Positions 1 through 4,782 of a stretch of 5,670 nt of DNA are shown in pieces. The stretch's first letter is position 1, and the number at the start of each line of letters is the position of its first letter. A model generated the notes under the pieces. That model worked only from the letters and a program-made list of their open reading frames with translations. It did not search any database and had not been told where the DNA came from. The stretch spans positions 1 through 5,670 of the forward strand of contig QIHL01000052.1 of NCBI GenBank assembly GCA_003230965.1, in the 5' to 3' direction. This DNA comes from Candidatus Magasanikiibacteriota bacterium. Lineage in GTDB: Bacteria; Patescibacteriota; Patescibacteriia; Magasanikbacterales; UBA922. The position numbers and the translations under genes were made by a program.

Positions 1-102
1 TCTATTCCCTTCTTTGTTTTCTAACACTTTTGGCTGACCACCTTCAATAATTGCCATGCAACTATTTGTTGTCCCAAGATCTATTCCAAGTATTTTTGCC
101 AT
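1..102 (-). CDS. dnaK: Molecular chaperone DnaK (Hsp70), N-terminal 34 codons only
   Basis: The visible start reads MAKILGIDLGTTNSCMAIIE, then continues to the left edge. This is the phosphate-1 loop of the Hsp70 ATPase domain: the D-L-G-T-T-N-S segment (residues 8-14) contacts ATP and marks DnaK almost uniquely. DnaK is the ATP-driven cytosolic chaperone that works with DnaJ and with the exchange factor GrpE, encoded just upstream. The gene is cut by the window edge, so nothing can be said of its length or C-terminus. The ATG at 102 gives exactly the family N-terminus. The 41-base gap to grpE is AT-rich, with no recognisable Shine-Dalgarno sequence and no terminator hairpin, so dnaK is probably cotranscribed from the CIRCE-controlled hrcA promoter. 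Confidence 0.96.
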   Translation of the reverse strand, partial: MAKILGIDLGTTNSCMAIIEGGQPKVLENKEGNR

Positions 103-143
103 AGAATTTTATGTTTAAATATTTAATGTATAAAGCATAAAAA

Positions 144-728
144 TTATTCAGCTTTTTCCTCACTCTTACTAATTATCACTTTCGTTGCTTTCAAAATTTT
201 GCCACCCATTTCATAGCCAGTTTCCAATTCCTTCAATACGATTCCATCTGCTTGATCAGACACCTCTTCACTCACACATTCATGTTTCGTGGGATTGAAC
301 ATTTCGCCTACTGTTTTAATTTCTTCAATACGATGTTGTTTCAAAATATCACCAAATTGTTTCTTGATAAATCCAATCCCCTGCGACCAATTCTGCCATA
401 ATTTATTTTCTTCTTTTGGGGCGTGTTCAATCGCCTTTTTAAGATGATCATAAAGTGGCAAAAATTCTTCTAATACTTGCCACTCGCTCATTCGTATCTG
501 TTCGCTACGTTTTGTCTCAGTTTCTTTTTTCAAATTTTGATAATCTGCTTGAGCACGTTGCCAGCCATTGCGATAATGCTCCATCTCTTTTTTTATCTTT
601 TCATAATCTGCACATTTCTTTTTGTGAAATATATGTTTCTTTTTTTCTGCATGTACAGTTGTATCTGCCTCTTTAACTGTTTCTTGTTCATCATCTGGTG
701 GAGATTGTTGTTTTTGATAGTCTGACAT
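144..728 (-). CDS. grpE: GrpE nucleotide exchange factor for DnaK
   Basis: This 194-residue protein is of normal GrpE length. Residues 1-38 are charged, low in complexity and probably disordered. Residues about 40-85 are rich in K, E and Q and fit the long dimerising coiled coil. FLPLYDHLKKAI (89-100) matches the family's L-L-P-V-x-D-x-L-E-R-A-L helix. The segment around FNPTKHECVSEE (144-155), followed by GYEMGGKILKATKVIIS (171-187), is the C-terminal beta domain that opens the DnaK nucleotide cleft; the F-x-P-x-x-H-E signature is clear. It acts in the cytosol, releasing ADP from DnaK. It lies 9 bases after hrcA and 41 before dnaK, the classic hrcA-grpE-dnaK order. No Shine-Dalgarno sequence is visible before the ATG; the leader is A/T only, so translation may be coupled to hrcA. 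Confidence 0.96.
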   Translation of the reverse strand: MSDYQKQQSPPDDEQETVKEADTTVHAEKKKHIFHKKKCADYEKIKKEMEHYRNGWQRAQADYQNLKKETETKRSEQIRMSEWQVLEEFLPLYDHLKKAIEHAPKEENKLWQNWSQGIGFIKKQFGDILKQHRIEEIKTVGEMFNPTKHECVSEEVSDQADGIVLKELETGYEMGGKILKATKVIISKSEEKAE

Positions 729-737
729 AAAAAAATA

Positions 738-1415
738 TTATGCAAGTGTCTGAATATAGTTTATTGTAGAAAGTGCTTTTGCGTAATCCATACGCATTGG
801 TCCGAGAATTACAAGTACAGAATCCTTTCCAAGACCAGTTCCAACCATACCACATACAGAACCAAATGGATTTTCAGATCCAATACTTACAGACGGTTCA
901 TTCATCTCATTCAATAAATTAAACAAATCAGGCAAAATTTCTTCACAAGTATCAAAAATTGCAGAAACATTCACAGTGCTTTCCACATCACTAAATTCAG
1001 GTTGAGAAAACAAATATGAGATGCCAGTATAGTACACGTTGTTTGCATCAAATGCAACAATTACAGCACTATCAACATATTCGGCAATTATTTTTGCGGA
1101 TTGTTTAATCGCTATTTCTTCTTTTGTCTGCCAATCCTTGTTCAGTTGTTTTTGCACTTTCGCATTTACTGACTTGAGTTTCATTAAATGCCCAACATAC
1201 AACTGCCAACCACGCTCGGTTGGAATTCGTCCAGCGCTAGTATGTGGATGTGTAAGCAGACCATCTTTTTCCAATTCACTCATTTCGTTACGAATCGTTG
1301 CAGCGCTCACATTCAAACCAGTGTGTTCAATCAAGAACTTCGATCCAATCGGCGTGGCCGTTTCAATGTAATTCTCTATTACTAGCTTTAGGAGTTGTAA
1401 TTTACGATCTTCCAT
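738..1415 (-). CDS. hrcA: Heat-inducible transcription repressor HrcA, compact form
   Basis: HrcA dimers bind CIRCE operators and repress chaperone genes; the GroEL system is known to support their activity. Numbering from the ATG at 1415 (225 residues), the N-terminal winged helix is intact: RKLQLLKLVIENYIETATPIGS, then the recognition-helix region SAATIRNEMSELEKDGLL (37-54) and HTSAGRIPTERGW (58-70). The C-terminus LGPMRMDYAKAL is the canonical HrcA ending, so this is not a simple truncation. HrcA proteins are usually near 340 residues, so about 110 are missing internally, most likely the inserted dimerising domain within the GAF-like core. A GTG at 1427 lies in frame inside the CIRCE element and would add four residues. 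I prefer the ATG because it gives the usual N-terminus and leaves CIRCE in the leader. The gene is first in its operon and self-regulated through CIRCE. Confidence 0.94.
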   Translation of the reverse strand: MEDRKLQLLKLVIENYIETATPIGSKFLIEHTGLNVSAATIRNEMSELEKDGLLTHPHTSAGRIPTERGWQLYVGHLMKLKSVNAKVQKQLNKDWQTKEEIAIKQSAKIIAEYVDSAVIVAFDANNVYYTGISYLFSQPEFSDVESTVNVSAIFDTCEEILPDLFNLLNEMNEPSVSIGSENPFGSVCGMVGTGLGKDSVLVILGPMRMDYAKALSTINYIQTLA

Positions 1416-1420
1416 ATTAT

Positions 1421-1447
1421 TTAGCACTCTATCCTTCTGAGTGATAA
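1421..1447 (-). promoter_or_regulatory. CIRCE operator (HrcA binding site)
   Basis: On the plus strand this reads TTAGCACTC, a 9-base spacer, then GAGTGATAA. The CIRCE consensus is TTAGCACTC-N9-GAGTGCTAA, so only one base of 18 differs. It lies 5 bases upstream of the preferred hrcA ATG and overlaps the last two bases of the -10 element, placing it over the transcription start. HrcA bound here would block initiation of hrcA-grpE-dnaK. In the transcript the two arms could form a hairpin. Read on the minus strand, the spacer contains AAGGA (1432-1436), the only Shine-Dalgarno-like sequence near the gene. Confidence 0.97.
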
Positions 1448-1475
1448 TATAGCATACTTTTTTCTAAAATGTCAA
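1446..1475 (-). promoter_or_regulatory. Sigma-70-type promoter of hrcA-grpE-dnaK
   Basis: The -35 is a perfect TTGACA (1470-1475) and the -10 is TATATT (1446-1451), separated by 18 bases. A TG one base before the -10 makes it an extended -10. The A/T-tracts at about 1488-1513, upstream of the -35, could act as an UP element. The start of transcription is expected near 1439-1440, inside CIRCE. This is a housekeeping promoter controlled by repression, not a heat-shock sigma-32 promoter. Confidence 0.88.
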
Positions 1476-1478
1476 GAG

Positions 1479-1487
1479 TTATCCACA
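1479..1487 (+). promoter_or_regulatory. Exact DnaA-box sequence upstream of the hrcA promoter
   Basis: TTATCCACA matches the strict bacterial DnaA-box consensus in all nine positions. It sits three bases upstream of the -35 element of the hrcA promoter. A single box cannot be an origin, and neither dnaA nor dnaN is present. It may be a regulatory DnaA site, a site for another protein, or chance in AT-rich DNA. A near-copy (2935-2943) abuts another -35 in this window. Confidence 0.4.
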
Positions 1488-1554
1488 TTTTTATTTTTTT
1501 ATTTTATAAAAATAAGATTCCAACTTAATAAGCTAGTATCCTGTAATCAAAAAC

Positions 1555-2148
1555 CTACTCTGTTGCTGCTCTCTTAAATTCATTAACATCAGCAATTTCA
1601 CTTAAAAGAACATTTTCTACATAAATACCACGAGAGTAAAAAATACGTTCCATTTCATTTTTCAATTCTGTTTCTACGGCATCTCGTTTCTGACCAACAA
1701 TATCATCACGATTAAAACGACTAAAAACCATACGAATACGACTACGGACAGTCGGACGGATAATCTTTGCAACAAAATCTTCACCAATCGTCTGCCAAAT
1801 TTTTGGTATTTGATGAATATCAAGGCGGAGCAAAATCGTTCCTTCAACCCCAATACGCTTTGCATCTTGTGTTACTGCAGCAATCGGAATGTCACCAAGC
1901 GCTTTTTTATTACTTGGATTAAATCCACGAGAAATACTGTATTCAAGAGTCTGCGTATTAAATAGTTTTGCCTTTTGCCAAAATGGGATCTTGAAATGTA
2001 ATCCAGGAGTCAAGACTTTTTTCAACACGCCACGTCCTAAATCATATACACATGCCACATATCCCGGTGGAACATATATAAAAATACCCTTCAAAACATC
2101 CTCCATCACGAACGAGTACATTAGTTTGTCTAGTGAATCACCTGCCAT
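1555..2148 (-). CDS. Short band-7/SPFH (prohibitin-like) domain protein
   Basis: The 197-residue product has the SPFH/band-7 signature: YVPPGYVACVYDLGRG (25-40), then LTPGLHFKIPF (46-56), then the beta-rich core and VEGTILLRLDIHQIPKIW (101-118). In prohibitins, HflK/C and slipins this domain forms membrane-associated rings that scaffold membrane proteins or regulate FtsH-type proteases. Two usual parts are missing. The residues before YVPPG contain E, D and K and do not form a convincing membrane anchor. The protein ends at NEFKRAATE (189-197), where the long coiled coil of prohibitins would begin. No continuation is found in any frame after the TAG stop. It starts 15 bases after yidC ends, in the same frame, so cotranscription is very likely and a role with the insertase or in membrane protein quality control is plausible. 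The exact function is unknown. Confidence 0.85.
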   Translation of the reverse strand: MAGDSLDKLMYSFVMEDVLKGIFIYVPPGYVACVYDLGRGVLKKVLTPGLHFKIPFWQKAKLFNTQTLEYSISRGFNPSNKKALGDIPIAAVTQDAKRIGVEGTILLRLDIHQIPKIWQTIGEDFVAKIIRPTVRSRIRMVFSRFNRDDIVGQKRDAVETELKNEMERIFYSRGIYVENVLLSEIADVNEFKRAATE

Positions 2149-2163
2149 ATAGTATATATAAAA

Positions 2164-2877
2164 TTACGTTGTTTTCTTTTCATGAAAGAAAAGTTTAACA
2201 AATTGATGAACAATAACAGAAAACAGCATGGATGTCAATATAAAGAAACACTTTACCATCGGCAACAACCAGAGCAGAACAAAAATAAATGCAGGAAACA
2301 TTAAGAAATATGCCAAATCTACCTTTGTAATTGTAATACCACCAATACTACGATGTTTGCGATAATCAAAATAAATCTCAATTAACAGCCACAGTGCAAC
2401 AATCCCAGGCCAGAATACTGTGTGACGTAAAGAAATGTTGAAACCATAGAACATTGTATTTATTTTACCAGGAAAATTTATAAAAGGATAGAGTGTTTTA
2501 ATTACATGTTCGCCTGTAATTCCTTGAATAAATACTTGATACAGCAATATCAAAACTAATAACTGAACGCCAAGAGAAACAGCCTTTGCCCACGGACGAA
2601 TCTTGCGTTCTTTAACCAAACGACGAATTTCTTCCTTTTTCAAAATTTCATCGTTAGACATTTCATTATCTACTCGCTTAATTTCTCCCAAAATCTCTGC
2701 ATTTCTTCGCTTATTGCGTTCATCCAGTATTGTCAGCGGTAGCAAAAATACTCTAAGCGTGAGAGTCAAATACACAACAGCCCAACCAAGGTTACCGTTT
2801 GCGTAGGTATTGTAGAACCAAATCAAGAGATTAAAGACTGGCTTATATAGTACATCAGTCCAAATAAAGGAAAACAT
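2164..2877 (-). CDS. yidC: YidC/Oxa1-family membrane protein insertase, short form
   Basis: This 237-residue membrane protein has YidC/Oxa1 topology. An N-terminal hydrophobic segment (about 10-24) comes before five candidate membrane segments near 31-50, 98-118, 153-170, 187-206 and 209-230. R42, in the YLTLTLRVFLLPL segment, matches the conserved groove arginine that receives hydrophilic parts of substrates in this family. Residues 52-95 form a highly charged cytoplasmic helical hairpin (the C1 loop), and IRPWAKAVSLGVQLLVLILLY (93-113) corresponds to the N-P-x-x-G-C-x-P-x-L-x-Q-x-P segment of typical YidC. It lacks the large periplasmic domain of Gram-negative YidC and resembles the short Gram-positive and CPR forms. 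No signal-peptidase II lipobox is obvious. It inserts membrane proteins alone or with SecYEG. It heads a two-gene unit with the SPFH gene and has its own promoter. Confidence 0.9.
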   Translation of the reverse strand: MFSFIWTDVLYKPVFNLLIWFYNTYANGNLGWAVVYLTLTLRVFLLPLTILDERNKRRNAEILGEIKRVDNEMSNDEILKKEEIRRLVKERKIRPWAKAVSLGVQLLVLILLYQVFIQGITGEHVIKTLYPFINFPGKINTMFYGFNISLRHTVFWPGIVALWLLIEIYFDYRKHRSIGGITITKVDLAYFLMFPAFIFVLLWLLPMVKCFFILTSMLFSVIVHQFVKLFFHEKKTT

Positions 2878-2887
2878 ATTGTTCTAT

Positions 2888-2916
2888 AGTATAGCTGATT
2901 TCCTTATATTCCGCAA
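2888..2916 (-). promoter_or_regulatory. Predicted promoter of yidC, nearly leaderless
   Basis: On the minus strand TTGCGG (2911-2916) and TATACT (2888-2893) lie 17 bases apart. The -10 is good (5 of 6); the -35 is weak (3 of 6). Transcription should start near 2881, only about four bases before the yidC ATG at 2877. No Shine-Dalgarno sequence is present, so a leaderless or near-leaderless mRNA is expected. Confidence 0.5.
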
Positions 2917-2934
2917 TGAAAACTCACAGTAAAT

Positions 2935-2943
2935 CTATCCACA
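2935..2943 (+). promoter_or_regulatory. DnaA-box-like sequence abutting a -35 element
   Basis: CTATCCACA differs from the DnaA-box consensus TTATCCACA only at the first base. It ends exactly where the TTGACA of the plus-strand RNA promoter begins, between the two divergent promoters. Its position beside a -35 mirrors the exact box at 1479-1487. Its function is not shown by sequence alone. Confidence 0.3.
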
Positions 2944-2972
2944 TTGACAAAAATAAGTAAGTAGTGTAAGTT
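2944..2972 (+). promoter_or_regulatory. Predicted promoter of the plus-strand RNA gene
   Basis: A perfect TTGACA -35 (2944-2949) is followed after 17 bases by TAAGTT (2967-2972), a weak -10 that keeps the key T, A and final T. Transcription would begin near 2979, just before the first stem of the structured RNA. It is divergent from the yidC promoter; the two -35 elements are about 27 bases apart. Confidence 0.5.
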
Positions 2973-3222
2973 AAATTTCATGAGAGTGTGTGCGGCTGTA
3001 CAAGGAGGAACAGCTGTCAGGAAGCTAATACTTCCAAACACTCTTAATTTTCTATATCTTTGTCGGATGTAGAGCTGGGGATTTCAGATTAACAAGTAGA
3101 CGTGGGCTTACTATATCTAAATTCCTAGTGTACTTGAGCCTTATCAGGCTCGAGTGCTAGTGGCGGGGGTGAGGTCGCATCAGTTTGATTCATAATGAAT
3201 CACTTCTGATGTCGGCCTCGCC

Positions 3223-3238
3223 TTCTCCATTTCTCCAT
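3223..3238 (+). repeat. Tandem octamer repeat TTCTCCAT x2 in the RNA 3' region
   Basis: TTCTCCAT occurs twice in a row (3223-3230 and 3231-3238), just after the long rod of the plus-strand RNA. The TTCTCC in each copy can pair with GGAGGA (3004-3009) in the apical loop of the first hairpin (five Watson-Crick pairs and one G.U). Three bases of the first copy are also used at the base of the rod; the second copy is free. Confidence 0.7.
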
Positions 3239-3266
3239 TAAATTTATCAATATACAAAGTACAAAT

Positions 3267-3294
3267 CCCGTATTTATAAAATCCGGGTTTTTTT
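3267..3294 (+). terminator. Intrinsic terminator of the plus-strand RNA
   Basis: CCCG (3267-3270) pairs with CGGG (3284-3287). After one mismatch, four A-T pairs (3272-3275 with 3279-3282) close a three-base loop. Seven T follow (3288-3294). The T-tract is on the plus strand, so it ends rightward transcription 10 bases before the convergent cca stop codon. Read leftward, the same hairpin is followed by ATTTG, which is poor as a terminator for cca. Confidence 0.9.
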
Positions 3295-3304
3295 ATTCTC
3301 ATTT

Positions 3305-4756
3305 TTAGTCTTTGACATCATCCAAATATTTGCCTTTAATTTTTTCAAAATATTCTTTCGCTGGTTCGTATTCATTAGGAATCTCTCCATCTAAAATTGC
3401 TTCTTCAATTGCTTTTTTTATTTTGCCAATAATTGGACATGGTTTAAGTCCTGTTAATTTCATAATTTCCTCACCACGCACTGGCGACTGAAATGCATTA
3501 AGTTTGTCTTTCTCTAAGACCTTAATAATACGTTTTTCTAAAATATCATAATTTTGAAGACGACGAACTTTTTTCTTTTGATTTCCAGTCGTAATATCAC
3601 TACGACACAAAATCAATAAATCAGAGAGATCATCTTTCAAATTTACAACTAAACGACGTACAGGGCTATCTGTAACACCATTGTCCATAAGGACGATTGG
3701 TTGCAAATGCCAACGGACTAATTTAGCAACATATTCAATGTCTTTCTTGCTCATATGTAACCTCCGACCTATAATTCTTACCATTTTGCGTCCTAAATGT
3801 TCATGCATATCAAAAACCCAACCACGACCATTTACAAATTCCTTAGTTACTGATTTAGCAATATCATGCATCAAACCAGCAAACCGCAAAATTGGCTTAT
3901 CCGATTGTTCTGCGATATTATCAACTACTGCAAATGTATGAGATAGATTTTCTTTATGCGTATATCCTTTCACTTCCTCAACACCTGCCAAATCAGACAC
4001 TTCAGGCAAAAATTGATCAAATAATTCTGTTTTATACAAAATCCATAATCCAATTGATGGTTTGGGCGACGCAAGGAGTTTCATAAGCTCTTCTGTAATA
4101 CGTTCGGCAGAAACAATTTTTAGCCGTGGTGCATTACGCTTCATTGCCATGTAGGTTGATTGGTCAATTTCAAAAATTAGTTGTGAAGCAAAACGTGCCG
4201 CACGCATTGTACGCAACGGATCTTCAGAAAAAGTTTCGTTTGAATCAAGTGGTGTTCGCAAAAGTCGTTTTTTCAAATCTTTCTGTCCACCATACGGATC
4301 AACAATCTCGCCCAGAGACCCATCTGGCAAAATTTCTCGTGCCATTGCATTCACAGTAAAATCACGACGAGACAAATCTTCTTGTAGTGTTGCAGAAACA
4401 ACTTTCGGCTTTCTAGATTCTGATTGATAAGCTTCTTTTCTAGCACCTGCAAATTCCACTTCTACGCGAGCAACTACTTTTTTATCTTCCATTTCATTCG
4501 TAAAAACAAACCGTGCCGTATCAAAATCCTCAAATGGCACAAGCAAACCAGCATCTTCTCCTAACGTTTCAGCAAAAGCGATTGCAAACTTAATACCACC
4601 ACCTAAAACAACAACATCAATATCTTTAGTTCCATCTCGTTTAAGTAATTGATCTCTTACATACCCACCAACAACATACACTTTGATAGAAAGCCTTTTT
4701 GATAATGCCCCAATTATTTTGAAAATCTGATCATTTTTCATGGATGATGGCTCCAT
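3305..4756 (-). CDS. cca: CCA-adding-type tRNA nucleotidyltransferase with HD domain
   Basis: The 483-residue protein is a class II nucleotidyltransferase of the CCA-adding/poly(A) polymerase family. VVGGYVRDQLL (28-38) holds the G-G-x-x-R-D motif, D45 and D47 in KDIDVVV are the metal-binding catalytic pair, RRDFTVNAMA (130-139) is motif B, and EDPLRTMRAARFA (178-190) belongs to the nucleotide-binding region. The C-terminal half has an HD hydrolase-type domain: H273, then GLMHDIAK (294-301, with the H297-D298 pair) and further histidines at 318 and 320. Such enzymes build or repair the CCA end of tRNA, and HD domains in the family often have phosphohydrolase activity. The length and the HKEN...SHT and GWVFDMHEH pattern fit the longer HD-containing CCA enzymes. 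Poly(A) polymerase activity cannot be excluded. The gene lies 26 bases after metK; no Shine-Dalgarno sequence is seen. A second ATG five codons downstream is a possible start. Confidence 0.92.
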   Translation of the reverse strand: MEPSSMKNDQIFKIIGALSKRLSIKVYVVGGYVRDQLLKRDGTKDIDVVVLGGGIKFAIAFAETLGEDAGLLVPFEDFDTARFVFTNEMEDKKVVARVEVEFAGARKEAYQSESRKPKVVSATLQEDLSRRDFTVNAMAREILPDGSLGEIVDPYGGQKDLKKRLLRTPLDSNETFSEDPLRTMRAARFASQLIFEIDQSTYMAMKRNAPRLKIVSAERITEELMKLLASPKPSIGLWILYKTELFDQFLPEVSDLAGVEEVKGYTHKENLSHTFAVVDNIAEQSDKPILRFAGLMHDIAKSVTKEFVNGRGWVFDMHEHLGRKMVRIIGRRLHMSKKDIEYVAKLVRWHLQPIVLMDNGVTDSPVRRLVVNLKDDLSDLLILCRSDITTGNQKKKVRRLQNYDILEKRIIKVLEKDKLNAFQSPVRGEEIMKLTGLKPCPIIGKIKKAIEEAILDGEIPNEYEPAKEYFEKIKGKYLDDVKD

Positions 4757-4768
4757 TGCAAAAAAATA

Positions 4769-4774
4769 ATTATA
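4769..4774 (-). promoter_or_regulatory. Possible -10 element for cca
   Basis: A perfect TATAAT on the minus strand lies 12 bases upstream of the cca ATG, in the metK-cca gap. The hexamer 17 bases further upstream is AAAGCC, which is not a -35. If used, it would give a leader of about 5-6 bases. In DNA this AT-rich it may be chance, and cca may simply be cotranscribed with metK. Confidence 0.25.
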
Positions 4775-4782
4775 CTCTAATT

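Larger units (their letters stand above)
2979..3294 (+). ncRNA. Structured non-coding RNA of about 315 nt, family not recognised
   Basis: This region has no convincing protein gene, is about 45% GC over 2981-3220 by hand count, and is framed by a promoter and an intrinsic terminator. The 5' part forms a three-way junction: 2981-2989 pairs with 3038-3046 and encloses hairpins 2992-2999/3010-3017 (loop ACAAGGAGGA) and 3020-3024/3031-3035. Next, 3075-3084 pairs with 3119-3128 around the small hairpin 3095-3099/3108-3112. Then come an 11-bp hairpin, 3130-3140/3147-3157, and a long rod of 3165-3174/3216-3225, 3177-3183/3206-3212 and 3186-3192/3196-3202. Many pairs are G.U, which would be A.C on the other strand, so the plus strand is the RNA. 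I looked for conserved motifs of RNase P RNA, tmRNA (T-arm, CCA end), SRP RNA (GGAA loop with its internal loop) and 6S RNA and found none. Function unknown; a divergent member of a known family is possible. Confidence 0.7.

Noticed and set aside
115..126. Perfect 12-base palindrome TTAAATATTTAA between grpE and dnaK
   Set aside because: It is made only of A and T in very AT-rich DNA, has no loop or T-tract of a terminator and matches no operator I recognise.
1499..1515. Inverted repeat TTATTTT-ATA-AAAATAA downstream of the SPFH gene, considered as a terminator
   Set aside because: All pairs are A-T and no T-tract follows on either strand. It is more simply part of the A/T-rich DNA upstream of the hrcA promoter.
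2980..3072. A 30-codon plus-strand reading frame starting ATG at the predicted RNA start
   Set aside because: It has no ribosome site of its own, no recognisable composition or domain, and its codons lie across the paired stems of the RNA. Its length is easily reached by chance.
2979..3294. The intergenic region as a minus-strand leader or riboswitch of yidC
   Set aside because: The stems depend on G.U pairs that exist only on the plus strand, the terminator T-tract is on the plus strand, and a minus-strand promoter lies between this region and yidC.
2979..3294. RNase P RNA, tmRNA, SRP RNA or 6S RNA
   Set aside because: The conserved RNase P core near GAGGAAAGUCC, the tmRNA T-arm and CCA end, the SRP GGAA-loop domain and the 6S rod with central bubble were not found by eye. 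A divergent member would need a covariance-model search.
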